From: Bacteroidales bacterium
GTDB lineage: Bacteria > Bacteroidota > Bacteroidia > Bacteroidales > G3-4614
NCBI GenBank assembly: GCA_017559955.1
Contig: JAFYPQ010000006.1
Span: 1-64,000, forward strand
Reading direction: 5' to 3'
DNA length: 64,000 nt
Made by a program: the position numbers and the translations under genes. The notes under the pieces were generated by a model that saw only the letters and a list, made by a program, of their open reading frames with translations, was not told the origin of the DNA and did no database searches. Positions 49,327 to 58,360 of the stretch are shown here, piece after piece (the stretch's first letter is position 1; each line of letters opens with the position of its first letter).

Positions 49327-50727
49327 ATGAAAAAACAAAATTTCTTTTTATCGTCATGTGCATTATTGGCAACTGTTTCATGTAGCATACCCACTGAAAA
49401 TGAAAAAACGCCAAACGTAATATTTATATTGGCCGACGATCTTGGATATGGAGATTTAGGATGTTACGGTCAAGAAAAAATCCAAACTCCCCATATAGAC
49501 CGTATGGCAGAACAAGGAATGTTATTTACTAACCACTATGCCGGATGCACCGTAAGTGCTCCGTCAAGATGTTCATTAATGACAGGATTGCATACAGGAC
49601 ATTCACAAATCAGAGGGAATAAAGAGTTATATCCCGAAGGACAACAACCAATGAAGGAGGGAACATATACAATTGGGTCGTTAATGAAAGATGCAGGATA
49701 CACAACAGGTATTTTCGGTAAGTGGGGATTAGGATACCCAAGGTCTGTATCTACACCAAACGAAATGGGATTCGACGAATTCTACGGATATAACTGCCAA
49801 AGACAGGCTCACACATATTATCCACAACATCTATGGCATAATAACGATTCAATATCAATTCCTGAAAATTTAAACAATGGAAGAGTAATATTCTCACAAG
49901 ATTTAATTCACGAACAAGCATTGAATTTTATTAGAGAAAACGCTGATACATCTTTCTTTGCAATGCTTACATACACACTTCCTCACGCCGAGTTAAATTT
50001 ACCTCACGATTCGATATATGCGATGTATGAGAATAAATTCGATGAGGTTCCCTACGACGGACATCAAGGATATTATAAATCAGATAAGCCATATGCCTCA
50101 TTTGCAGCTATGGTTACCCGATTGGATCTGTATGTTGGAGAGGTTATAGATGAACTAAAAAAACTTGGCATTGATAAAAATACAATCGTTATATTTACAA
50201 GCGATAACGGACCACACAGAGAGGGCGGTGCAAATCCCGATTACTTCAAAAGTTACGGACCCTTAAAGGGAACAAAACGAGATGTGTATGATGGCGGAAT
50301 AAGAATTCCGTTTATTGCGTGGTGTCCGGGGAAGATTGCAGAAGGCGTTAAAACCGACCACATATCTGCATTCTGGGATTTAATGCCAACGCTTGCAGAT
50401 ATGACAAATTCACCAAAAGAGATAACAACTGACGGTATTTCATATTTGCCAACACTATTCTCTAATGGAGAACAGAATGAACACAAATACCTCTACTGGG
50501 AATTTCACGAACTTAATGGAAGAATTGCATTGCGTGCAGGAGATTGGAAACTTATAAAACAACCTATAAACGGTGATACTATTCTCGAACTATACAATAT
50601 AAAGGAGGATATTCACGAGGATAATAATTTAGCAGAACAATATCCCGATAAGGTTAAAGAGTTAGAACAATTAATGGATTCTGCAAGAACGCACTCTGAT
50701 ATGTTCAATTTTGGAAGAACCAACTAA
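49327..50727 (+). CDS. Serine-type sulfatase lipoprotein
   Basis: A 466-residue sulfatase with a lipoprotein-like signal (ALLATVSC, Cys19). The metal site is ILADDLGYGDLG, the catalytic motif is SAPSRCSLMTG with Ser77 at the formylglycine position (serine type, needing an anSME maturase), and FTSDNGPH and GGIRIPFI further on. It probably removes sulfate from host or plant glycans. It follows the FMN/iron-sulfur gene by 54 bases and ends at a terminator. No maturase gene is in the window. Confidence 0.93.
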   Translation: MKKQNFFLSSCALLATVSCSIPTENEKTPNVIFILADDLGYGDLGCYGQEKIQTPHIDRMAEQGMLFTNHYAGCTVSAPSRCSLMTGLHTGHSQIRGNKELYPEGQQPMKEGTYTIGSLMKDAGYTTGIFGKWGLGYPRSVSTPNEMGFDEFYGYNCQRQAHTYYPQHLWHNNDSISIPENLNNGRVIFSQDLIHEQALNFIRENADTSFFAMLTYTLPHAELNLPHDSIYAMYENKFDEVPYDGHQGYYKSDKPYASFAAMVTRLDLYVGEVIDELKKLGIDKNTIVIFTSDNGPHREGGANPDYFKSYGPLKGTKRDVYDGGIRIPFIAWCPGKIAEGVKTDHISAFWDLMPTLADMTNSPKEITTDGISYLPTLFSNGEQNEHKYLYWEFHELNGRIALRAGDWKLIKQPINGDTILELYNIKEDIHEDNNLAEQYPDKVKELEQLMDSARTHSDMFNFGRTN

Positions 50728-50734
50728 TATATTG

Positions 50735-50772
50735 AAGAGGTGAAGAATGTTTGTTTCTCCACCTCTTTTTTC
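50735..50772. terminator. Terminator between the sulfatase and the rubredoxin gene
   Basis: AAGAGGTG pairs with CACCTCTT, then TTTTTCTATT on the plus strand. It lies at the junction of convergent genes and may serve both. Confidence 0.75.
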
Positions 50773-50936
50773 TATTCAACCAATTCTTTAAATTTATCTT
50801 TCGTTGCTCCACATATAGGACAAACCCAGTCATCCGGAATATTCTTAAAATCAGTTCCAGGAGCTATACCACCATCAGAATCTCCAATCTTCGGGTCATA
50901 AATCCATTTACATTTAGTACAGATATATTTTTTCAT
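50772..50936 (-). CDS. Rubredoxin (first of a tandem pair)
   Basis: A 54-residue rubredoxin with the two iron-binding pairs CTKC (6-9) and CPIC (39-42). I start it at MKKYICTKC (50936); the longer upstream frame is the 3' part of the second rubredoxin gene and its spacer. It transfers single electrons, usually to rubrerythrin or other peroxide-reducing enzymes in anaerobes. Its partner gene, the second rubredoxin, lies 16 bases upstream. Confidence 0.93.
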   Translation of the reverse strand: MKKYICTKCKWIYDPKIGDSDGGIAPGTDFKNIPDDWVCPICGATKDKFKELVE

Positions 50937-50952
50937 GATATTTAAAATTTCT

Positions 50953-51111
50953 TTATAACTCATCAAACATATCTTTGCCCACACCGCATAGCGGACAAAC
51001 CCAATCATCTGGAATATCTTCAAATTGAGTTCCGGGAGCTATTCCACCATCAGGATCACCAATCTCTGGGTCATATACCCAATCACATACTGTGCAAACA
51101 TACTTTTTCAT
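50953..51111 (-). CDS. Rubredoxin (second of the tandem pair)
   Basis: A 52-residue rubredoxin, [15 protein letters not shown] to the end at DMFDEL. The iron ligands are CTVC (6-9) and CPLC (39-42); the spacing is identical to the first rubredoxin. It is too short for a standard length filter but clearly coding. It is the upstream gene of the pair, diverging from oxyR with a 142-base gap, which makes joint control by OxyR plausible. Confidence 0.9.
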   Translation of the reverse strand: MKKYVCTVCDWVYDPEIGDPDGGIAPGTQFEDIPDDWVCPLCGVGKDMFDEL

Positions 51112-51199
51112 AGTTCTATAGTTTTACATTATTAACAATTAATTATACCTATTAGTTTGTTTTTTTTACAAGCAAAATAAATTTATTTATTGCATATAA

Positions 51200-51211
51200 T
51201 CAAACAGATTT
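51200..51211. promoter_or_regulatory. Candidate regulator site upstream of oxyR
   Basis: TCAAACAGATTT lies in the divergent region between rubredoxin and oxyR, just ahead of the oxyR -7 element (TATATTTG at 51216-51223). The same 12 bases occur at 52661-52672 before trxA, where they form a near-perfect inverted repeat with AATCTG. A shared OxyR site is an inference. Confidence 0.35.
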
Positions 51212-51215
51212 ATTA

Positions 51216-51223
51216 TATATTTG
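51216..51223 (+). promoter_or_regulatory. -7 promoter element for oxyR
   Basis: TATATTTG matches TAnnTTTG, 31 bases before the start codon. Confidence 0.55.
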
Positions 51224-51253
51224 TATCGATAAAACCGATTAAAATATTTTATT

Positions 51254-52180
51254 ATGACTCTGCAACAACTCGAATATATAGTAGCCGTCGATAAATACAG
51301 ACATTTCGTAAAAGCCGCCGAATCGTGTAATATTACGCAATCGACATTAAGTTCATTAATACAAAAATTAGAAAATGAATTGGATATAATTATATTTGAC
51401 AGAACAAGTCATCCTGTAAAGCCTACTCCAATTGGCGAAGAAATAATTTCTCAAGCAAAAATTGTTTTATATAATGCAGAGCAACTAAAAGAGTTGGTTA
51501 AACTTCAAAAAGAGGAGGAGAGTGGCACTCTGAAAATTGGAACAGTGTCGACAATAGCACCATACATTCTGCCCAAACTATTCAAAAAGTTGACAACAGA
51601 ATATCCACAAATACACCTTTCCGTCGAGGAAGCTCGCATCTCAACCATAACCGACAAACTGTTACGGGCAGAGCTTGATGTAGCAATATTACCAACGCCA
51701 ATTGATAGTAATGAATTATTGGAAATACCTCTATATAAAGAGAGGTTTATGGCGTATGTGTCGCCGAATGAATCGTTTTATGACAGAGAACAGGTATGCG
51801 TAAGCAAAATGCCGACTGAAAATTTATGGGTACTTCGTGAGGCATATTGCCCTAATAGTTCAAAGTTCACATTCTGTTGCAGAGAAAGAGGGAATGCTGC
51901 AATTTATGAAGCCGGAAGCATTGAAACTTTAGTAAAGATTGTTGATGAGAACGGAGGATTTACTATAATACCGGAATTACATATAAACCTTCTTTCATAT
52001 GAGCAACAAAAAAGAATAAAACCTATGTGTAATCCCGAACCTTCAAGAGAAATTGCATTGGTTGTACGTAAAGACTTTGTTCGAGAACGTTTGATTAACA
52101 TATTAGCCAAAACAATAATCGATGTAATACCTCATCATATGATAAACGAAAGAGTAAAGAAATACAGCATTAAACTATAA
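51254..52180 (+). CDS. oxyR: Hydrogen-peroxide-sensing LysR regulator
   Basis: A 308-residue LysR-type activator. The N-terminal winged helix contains FVKAAESCNITQSTLSSLIQKLE. The sensing domain has Cys199 and Cys208 nine residues apart (AYC...FTFC), exactly matching the E. coli OxyR disulfide pair; an extra Cys209 is adjacent. The local fold (ETLVKIVDENGGFTIIPEL) also matches OxyR. It probably activates peroxide-defence genes, including its neighbours, the divergent rubredoxins and the downstream convergent trxA. Confidence 0.93.
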   Translation: MTLQQLEYIVAVDKYRHFVKAAESCNITQSTLSSLIQKLENELDIIIFDRTSHPVKPTPIGEEIISQAKIVLYNAEQLKELVKLQKEEESGTLKIGTVSTIAPYILPKLFKKLTTEYPQIHLSVEEARISTITDKLLRAELDVAILPTPIDSNELLEIPLYKERFMAYVSPNESFYDREQVCVSKMPTENLWVLREAYCPNSSKFTFCCRERGNAAIYEAGSIETLVKIVDENGGFTIIPELHINLLSYEQQKRIKPMCNPEPSREIALVVRKDFVRERLINILAKTIIDVIPHHMINERVKKYSIKL

Positions 52181-52234
52181 ATCTTTACTCTTCAATAAAA
52201 TATAAGAAGCTATTTAAATTTTATTGTAAAATTA

Positions 52235-52588
52235 CTATAATATTGAATCAATTGCCTCTTTTAATTTATTTTTAGAAAGTCCTCCAACCATAATTTGAGG
52301 ATTTTTATCTATTGGTATAAACAATAGGGTAGGAATTGTTCTTATTCCAAAGGCTATAGCCAAATCCTCTTCTTGGTCTACATCAATTTTGTAAACATCA
52401 ACCTTCCCTGCATATTCGTCAGAAATCTCTTCAAGAATAGGCGATAGGGCTTTGCAGGGTCCGCACCATTGTGCATAAAAATCAACCACAGCAGGTTTAT
52501 CTCCTAAAAATTTCCAACCATCGCTATTTGCTTCAATATTTGATACTCTTTTTAAAAACTCATCTTTAGTTAAATGTATTGTTGCCAT
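52235..52588 (-). CDS. trxA: Thioredoxin
   Basis: A 117-residue thioredoxin with the redox-active WCGPC pair (about 37-41) and the cis-Pro loop TIPTLLFIP. I start it at MATIHLTKDEF (52588), because the 16 residues before it in the longer frame do not look family-like. A promoter sits 46 bases upstream with an ideal -33 TTTG 20 bases before it. It lies convergent to oxyR with a 54-base gap. Confidence 0.93.
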   Translation of the reverse strand: MATIHLTKDEFLKRVSNIEANSDGWKFLGDKPAVVDFYAQWCGPCKALSPILEEISDEYAGKVDVYKIDVDQEEDLAIAFGIRTIPTLLFIPIDKNPQIMVGGLSKNKLKEAIDSIL

Positions 52589-52633
52589 AATTATAAGTAT
52601 TAATTTATTAATAATCTCTTCTTGTTTACAACA

Positions 52634-52641
52634 CAAAAGTA
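52634..52641 (-). promoter_or_regulatory. -7 promoter element for trxA
   Basis: Minus-strand TACTTTTG with a TTTG at the -33 position 20 bases upstream, the best match to the Bacteroidetes promoter in the window. Confidence 0.65.
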
Positions 52642-52654
52642 GTATAGAAGTTTT

Positions 52655-52671
52655 AATCTGTCAAACAGATT
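52655..52671 (-). promoter_or_regulatory. Inverted repeat over the trxA -33 region
   Basis: AATCTG-TCAAA-CAGATT is a perfect six-base inverted repeat with a five-base spacer, covering the trxA -33 TTTG. It shares TCAAACAGATTT with the oxyR upstream region (51200-51211). It is well placed to bind a regulator, most simply OxyR. Confidence 0.45.
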
Positions 52672-52771
52672 TTATATATACCAATATAGATATTCTCGAT
52701 AATACAAATATATTTTTTACTTGTAATTCATCATTGCAACTTTTAGGCGTTTTACATAATAAAACAATGAA

Positions 52772-52846
52772 CTATGATGCCTTATTAGGCTTTATTTTGT
52801 ATCTTTTTATTCGATACTGTTGACTATCTTGCTTCAAATGTTCCAT
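52772..52846 (-). CDS. Possible 24-residue small protein
   Basis: A 24-residue basic frame (MEHLKQDSQQYRIKRYKIKP to KAS) that begins two bases after the stop of the 69-residue gene. Its closeness suggests translational coupling, but the frame is so short that chance is not excluded. A GTTTTA/TAAAAC hairpin follows. Confidence 0.25.
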   Translation of the reverse strand: MEHLKQDSQQYRIKRYKIKPNKAS

Positions 52847-52848
52847 AC

Positions 52849-53058
52849 TTATTTATTTTGTTTTTTACGATACACGGTGCGTTTGTAAATCTTACACTTT
52901 GGTGTTACAAATGGTTTGCCTCCTGCAACCAGGTGAGCCGTGTTGTGCAATACATACAACCTACACCCAATCTCTTGCTCGGTGTACATCTCTAATATGG
53001 CAGAGAGAGAACCGAAATACTCCCTCTTGCCGTTGTTAAATTTTACTTTAAGTAACAA
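52849..53058 (-). CDS. Small uncharacterised protein
   Basis: A 69-residue protein. It starts MLLKVKFNNGKREYFGSLSAI, with a short beta-hairpin and helix, and ends in a strongly basic tail (CKIYKRTVYRKKQNK). The composition and codon use read as a real gene, and the style is seen among small Bacteroidales proteins with a 'GSLxAI' core, but I know no function. It lies alone between trxA and the FadL gene; I could not find a clear promoter. Confidence 0.5.
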   Translation of the reverse strand: MLLKVKFNNGKREYFGSLSAILEMYTEQEIGCRLYVLHNTAHLVAGGKPFVTPKCKIYKRTVYRKKQNK

Positions 53059-53231
53059 TATATATATTGCTCATAAAAAAATAACATTAATCTACCAATA
53101 TATTATGTGTCCTAATAAACAACTTATAGATATCTAATATTTAATATTTTATCTATTTTATAAATAACTTTTTATAATCCACAACAAAATTGCACATATT
53201 ATTATTTATTGTGTAATTTGAAAATTTTTAC

Positions 53232-53239
53232 TAATTTTG
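53232..53239 (+). promoter_or_regulatory. -7 promoter element for the FadL-type gene
   Basis: TAATTTTG matches TAnnTTTG, 64 bases before the start codon at 53303. Confidence 0.55.
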
Positions 53240-53302
53240 CTGCCGATTTGTTGCAGAAGAAGAGATAAAGCAACAATAGATTATTCACAAAATTTTAATT
53301 AG

Positions 53303-54658
53303 ATGAAGAAAAGAATTTTATTAGGATTAACACTTTTAATGGCAACAACATCTGCATTTGCAGGAGGTCTATTAACAAACACAAATCAAAGTGCCGCTTA
53401 TGTTAGAAATCCATCACGTGATGCAGCAATTGATGTGGATGCTGTATATTATAACCCTGCCGGAGTCGCATTTTTAGAAAAAGGCTTTCACTTATCGTTA
53501 AACTATCAAGCCGCTGTACAAAAAAGACAAATAACATCTACATCTCCAATTTATCAACTAAACCAAAACAACCAAACTCAAGAAAGATATTTTGAAGGAG
53601 CTGCCGCTGCACCTGTAATTCCATCAATACAATTTGCATATGTTATAAACGATAATTGGTCGGTAGCTGCTCAGTTTTCGATAGTAGGTGGCGGCGGAAC
53701 TTGCGAATTTAAAAATGGACTATCTTTGTTTGAGGGTATGATTGGAGGTAAAGCTGCGGCACCTTACACTATTAATCAATCATTAACAGGCAAACAAATT
53801 ATTTATGGTTTGCAAGTAGGTGCGGTATATAAAATCATCGATCAACTATCAGTTTCTGCCGGAGTTAGAGGTGTATATGCAAGCATGGGATACGAGGGTG
53901 CTATGAACGGCATTACCGTAAACGGAATGGATGCTGAGTATATTAGAAATTATGCACAAAGTTTACCTGATGCACCAGAATATGCAGTAACAAAAGCTAC
54001 TCTTATGGCAACAAGTAATTTAATTTCTGATTACACACTTAATTGCAAACAAAAAGCATTTGGAATTACTCCAATATTAGGTATTGATTTTAAGATGGGT
54101 CAATGGAATGTAGCTGCTAAATATGAGTTCAGAACCAAATTAAATCTAAAAAATAAATCAGAGAATAGCGCCAACGTTGATGCATTAATGCCTGAATATA
54201 AAGATGGAGCATACGTTCGTTCCGATATACCTGCATTGTTTACTTTAGGTGTTGAATATTCTCCTATAAAATCGTTGAGAATAAGCGGAGGATTCCATCA
54301 CTATCACGACAAAGCGGCAAAAGGAGCAGCAACTAATGTCGATCAAAATACTATTGAAGGATTATTTGGTATCGAATATGATGCACACAAAGTTGTTACA
54401 ATTAGTGCCGGAGTTCAACGCACAAATTATGGTTTCAGCGACGCTCAAATTAAAGACACAAACTTTAACTTAGATTCTTGGTGTTTAGGTGTTGGTGCTC
54501 AATTTAATTGTACCGATTTTATGAAGATAAATGTCGGATATTTCCACTCTTTCTACCAAGACAGAAATGTTGAAAATGCAAACGGAATTCAAACACTAAG
54601 CAACAACTATAATCGTAAAAACGATTTAGTTGGTGCAAGTCTTGATTTCAAATTCTAA
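53303..54658 (+). CDS. OmpP1/FadL/TodX family outer-membrane protein
   Basis: A 451-residue barrel with a signal peptide (GLTLLMATTSAFA then GGLLTNTNQSAAYVRNPSRDA). The NTNQSAAYVRNPSRDA-type segment and AVYYNPAG are diagnostic for FadL-type transporters of hydrophobic compounds. Strands continue to the C-terminal SLDFKF. It is monocistronic with a terminator behind. Substrate not known. Confidence 0.93.
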   Translation: MKKRILLGLTLLMATTSAFAGGLLTNTNQSAAYVRNPSRDAAIDVDAVYYNPAGVAFLEKGFHLSLNYQAAVQKRQITSTSPIYQLNQNNQTQERYFEGAAAAPVIPSIQFAYVINDNWSVAAQFSIVGGGGTCEFKNGLSLFEGMIGGKAAAPYTINQSLTGKQIIYGLQVGAVYKIIDQLSVSAGVRGVYASMGYEGAMNGITVNGMDAEYIRNYAQSLPDAPEYAVTKATLMATSNLISDYTLNCKQKAFGITPILGIDFKMGQWNVAAKYEFRTKLNLKNKSENSANVDALMPEYKDGAYVRSDIPALFTLGVEYSPIKSLRISGGFHHYHDKAAKGAATNVDQNTIEGLFGIEYDAHKVVTISAGVQRTNYGFSDAQIKDTNFNLDSWCLGVGAQFNCTDFMKINVGYFHSFYQDRNVENANGIQTLSNNYNRKNDLVGASLDFKF

Positions 54659-54707
54659 AATACTACTCGTTTATATAATAACAATTATTTACAAAATTTT
54701 ATATGGT

Positions 54708-54735
54708 CCTAAGGTTCTATTTAATGAATCTTAGG
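54708..54735 (+). terminator. Terminator after the FadL-type gene
   Basis: CCTAAGGTTC pairs with GAATCTTAGG around TATTTAAT; followed by GCTTATTTTTT. Confidence 0.8.
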
Positions 54736-54868
54736 GCTTATTTTTTATAATCTGTTTTAATAATCCAAAGGAAATTTGCAACATAAGTAATTTTTGCAAT
54801 AAAATTTAAACAGCTTCTTATTTATCCAATATTTATTTTTAGTTTTGTATAGTATATTAAAACTAAAT

Positions 54869-57800
54869 ATGAGTATCACTCCAACAGATTTTATCCATAA
54901 CCAATATAACGACAATGCAGAGACGTTGTATTCTTTTATTGAATCATCAATTAAGATGATTCCAAATTATAAAAGTATATATACCCGACTTAATAATATT
55001 TATGTTAGAATATTAAATCAAAATACTTCGTTTGTAACAATAAAACTTGTTGGAAGTTTTGCAAAAACCGACTATCTTTTAAAAGAATATAATGCCTCTG
55101 TTGAATTAATGCATAGAATTAACGATTTCAGAGTTAGAGCAAGAAAAATAGATGACTATTCTATTAATGAATTGTCGATATTTTTAATGCAAGATATTAA
55201 GGCACTGGCACAATTCATATCGTTAATTTATAAAACTTGTATTCCTGAAAATTTATCAAAATTATTTCCTTCAAACAATGAATATATAAACAGGAAAAGG
55301 GATAAACTATTAAATGACTATATAAGAGTAATTGTTAATAAATGGGATGACGAGTTTATATACTGCACTAATGAAGAGAATGTTGAAAATGAATTAAAAA
55401 TATATTATGGCGAAAATTGTGGTATATATAAATTCAATTGGAGCTATATATCATTGCTATTATATAAAAATGCACAGCTTAATATTATTAAACCTAAATA
55501 TAAAGATGATATAATAATTCCAGAATTAATCATCTTTGAACCCGATTATTTGGTTGACATATCATCAGTGGCTAATTGCTTTGAGCAATATGCCGAAGAC
55601 CAAGTTTTATATCTTATCAATAAGATTAAACCAAACATCAATTCAAGTGCAATATTATTAGGTAATTTAGCCAGTCAATTTCTCGATGAAGAAATTTATT
55701 CAAGAGAGATAGAGGTATCATATAACGAAAGCATTAAGAACTTCTTCAAAAAGAATTCTCTTTCTTTACTATCGGCAGATATAGAGAGCGATTTTCACCT
55801 TAACGCAAAACAACAAAAGAATAATATTCATAAATCGATAGGAGAGGAACTTCCCCTGCGAGTATCATCATTCGATTTTGACAATATATTATTAGAACCC
55901 TCTTTTTTTTCAGAGATGTTAGGTTTGCAAGGACGTATGGACCTTTTGCAAGCAGATTTTTCATTATTAATTGAACAAAAATCAGGTAAATGTGGATTTC
56001 CTCAAACCGAACCTGAGACCCCGATAGCTTTAAAAAAACATTATGTTCAGATGCTGTTATATATGGCCATATTGAGGTATAATTATCCAAAACAGTATAA
56101 GAATAATAATCATAAATTAAATGCATTCTTACTATATTCTAAATATAAGAACAGCCTCTTAGGCTTGGGATTTGCTCCTGAATTATTGTTTAAATCATTA
56201 AAAATACGAAACGAAATTGTATATAACGAATATAAATATGCAAGCAAAGGTGTCAATATACTAAAAGAGATAACCCCTGAGACGGTCAACAAGAATAAGA
56301 TTGATAATAAATTATGGAGTAATTACATACTACCTCAACTATCTGAATTATTATCGCCTATAAATAGTGCTTCAGAATTAGAGAGAGAGTATTATTTACA
56401 ATTTCTTAAGTTTATTGAAAATGAGCAATTGTATTCCAAAATAGGTAATAGGACAAAAGAGAATAGCGGTTTCGCATCAAAGTGGCACGATACTCTTGAT
56501 GAAAAGCTAAATGCAGGAAATATATATGATAAACTCACTCTCATTTATCCTTCAAAAAATCATACAGGAAGCATCGAGGATGTTGAATTAAAATTTAATA
56601 AAGATTTTAATCAAGAGATTGCTAATTTCAGAGTAGGGGATATTGTAATTTTATATCCATACAATGCAGGAGAAATTCCCGATCTACGAAAAACAATTGT
56701 TCACCGATGCTCAATAACCAATATAAATATCGGCACAATCAAACTCTCTTTAAGAGCACCTCAAACAAATGTAAAACTCTTTTTGTCAAAGAGTGATAAT
56801 TTTTGGGCAATAGAGCACGATTTTATTGAATCGTCATATAGTAGTTTATACAGAGGTATGCACTCATTTTTGTCGGCACCGAAAGAACGTAAAGATTTGC
56901 TTCTTTTACAACGTTCTCCCCGAAGCGATTCGTCGATAAAATTAAACGGAGAATATGGATGCTTTAATGAATTGGCATTAAAGATAAAACAAGCAAAAGA
57001 TATATTTTTACTTATAGGCCCTCCGGGAACAGGAAAAACATCATTTGGATTATTGACAACATTAAAAGAAGAGCTCACCGAAGCAAACTCAAACATACTG
57101 CTACTGTCATATACAAATAGAGCAGTAGATGAAATATGCTCAAAACTTGTTGAGGAGAATATCGATTTTATTAGAATCGGAAATAAAAATTCGTGCGACA
57201 TTCAATATGTCGATTTCTTATTAGAAAACCGTTCTAAAAATTGTACTAACATATCCGAACTCGGCATACTAATAAAAAACACAAGAGTTTTTGTTGCAAC
57301 AACAGCATCTATAAACAACAATAATTCACTCTTTGATTTAAAACAATTCAATCTTGCAATAATAGACGAAGCGTCTCAGATTTTGGAACCAAATATAATA
57401 GGTATACTATCAGAGCAACGAAACGGCAACCCCGTTGTTAAAAAATTTGTAATGATAGGAGATTACAAGCAATTACCGGCAGTGGTTCAACAACCCGATT
57501 ATGAATCAAAAACCAATTCGCAAATATTAAACAATATATATTTAACGGATTGTTCTTTATCTCTATTCGAACGATTATTACGAAAATACAAAGACGATAA
57601 TTCAATTACATATATGCTTACCAAGCAGGGCAGGATGCATAAGGATATTGCAGAGTTTCCAAACAGGTTATTCTATAATAACCGTTTAGATGTAGTTCCA
57701 TTGCCTCACCAAATTGATAATTTTGTTGAAACTAAATCGGGAAATAATACAGAAGATATATTATCATCAAGCAGAGTGATATTTTTACAAACCCAACCTC

Positions 57801-58294
57801 TACAAAACAATAATAACAACAAAGTAAATACTGCGGAGGCTGAGGTTATAGCTAAAATTATTTATAACATATATAAGAAGAATAAAAACAGCTTTGATAT
57901 AAATAAAACCATAGGTGTAATTGTCCCATATCGAAATCAAATAGCTGCAATAAAAAATATTATTCAAAAGTTGTATCCAGATTATAATCTTGACAAAATA
58001 ACAATAGACACAATAGAACGCTTTCAAGGAAGCCAACGAGATTATATAATTTATGGACTTACTATACAAGAAGAATATCAACTTAATTTTCTAACAGACA
58101 GCTCGTTTATCGACGACGGAATAATAATAGATAGGAAATTAAATGTAGCAATGACCCGTGCAAGGAAACAGCTTATTTTTGTAGGAAATGAAGATATTCT
58201 ATATCAAAATATCTTGTATAAAGAGCTTATTAATACATTAAAAATAAATAATTCATTTTTTGACTATAATTCTTTAAAAAATATCCACCTGTAA
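54869..58294 (+). CDS. Dna2-like PD-(D/E)XK nuclease / SF1 helicase
   Basis: A 1141-residue protein. I start it at the ATG of MSITPTDFIHNQ (54869); a TTG 24 bases upstream is the only longer alternative. The N-terminal half has a PD-(D/E)XK nuclease core: GRMDLL (355-360) and LIEQKSGK (367-374). The C-terminal half is a UPF1-like superfamily 1B helicase with Walker A GPPGTGKTS (717-725), motif II IIDEASQ (about 831-837), RFQGSQRDYII and the motif VI arginine in AMTRARKQL (about 1094). The domain order is that of Dna2, but I see no CxxC iron-sulfur ligands near the nuclease. It stands alone; possible roles are replication-end processing or nucleic-acid defence. Confidence 0.85.
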   Translation: MSITPTDFIHNQYNDNAETLYSFIESSIKMIPNYKSIYTRLNNIYVRILNQNTSFVTIKLVGSFAKTDYLLKEYNASVELMHRINDFRVRARKIDDYSINELSIFLMQDIKALAQFISLIYKTCIPENLSKLFPSNNEYINRKRDKLLNDYIRVIVNKWDDEFIYCTNEENVENELKIYYGENCGIYKFNWSYISLLLYKNAQLNIIKPKYKDDIIIPELIIFEPDYLVDISSVANCFEQYAEDQVLYLINKIKPNINSSAILLGNLASQFLDEEIYSREIEVSYNESIKNFFKKNSLSLLSADIESDFHLNAKQQKNNIHKSIGEELPLRVSSFDFDNILLEPSFFSEMLGLQGRMDLLQADFSLLIEQKSGKCGFPQTEPETPIALKKHYVQMLLYMAILRYNYPKQYKNNNHKLNAFLLYSKYKNSLLGLGFAPELLFKSLKIRNEIVYNEYKYASKGVNILKEITPETVNKNKIDNKLWSNYILPQLSELLSPINSASELEREYYLQFLKFIENEQLYSKIGNRTKENSGFASKWHDTLDEKLNAGNIYDKLTLIYPSKNHTGSIEDVELKFNKDFNQEIANFRVGDIVILYPYNAGEIPDLRKTIVHRCSITNINIGTIKLSLRAPQTNVKLFLSKSDNFWAIEHDFIESSYSSLYRGMHSFLSAPKERKDLLLLQRSPRSDSSIKLNGEYGCFNELALKIKQAKDIFLLIGPPGTGKTSFGLLTTLKEELTEANSNILLLSYTNRAVDEICSKLVEENIDFIRIGNKNSCDIQYVDFLLENRSKNCTNISELGILIKNTRVFVATTASINNNNSLFDLKQFNLAIIDEASQILEPNIIGILSEQRNGNPVVKKFVMIGDYKQLPAVVQQPDYESKTNSQILNNIYLTDCSLSLFERLLRKYKDDNSITYMLTKQGRMHKDIAEFPNRLFYNNRLDVVPLPHQIDNFVETKSGNNTEDILSSSRVIFLQTQPLQNNNNNKVNTAEAEVIAKIIYNIYKKNKNSFDINKTIGVIVPYRNQIAAIKNIIQKLYPDYNLDKITIDTIERFQGSQRDYIIYGLTIQEEYQLNFLTDSSFIDDGIIIDRKLNVAMTRARKQLIFVGNEDILYQNILYKELINTLKINNSFFDYNSLKNIHL

Positions 58295-58360
58295 ATCAAT
58301 TACTTAAATTTTTATATAAAATTTTCTTCAAAAAAATTTTGCAGATAAATAAAATTATTA

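Noticed and set aside
50939-51023. N-terminal extension of the first rubredoxin
   Set aside because: The extra 29 codons are the out-of-frame 3' part of the second rubredoxin gene and its spacer.
53056-53069. AT palindrome CAATATATATATTG
   Set aside because: Simple alternating AT sequence, too low in information to call an operator.
54845-54868. TTG start for the nuclease-helicase
   Set aside because: An ATG eight codons later gives a sound N-terminus.
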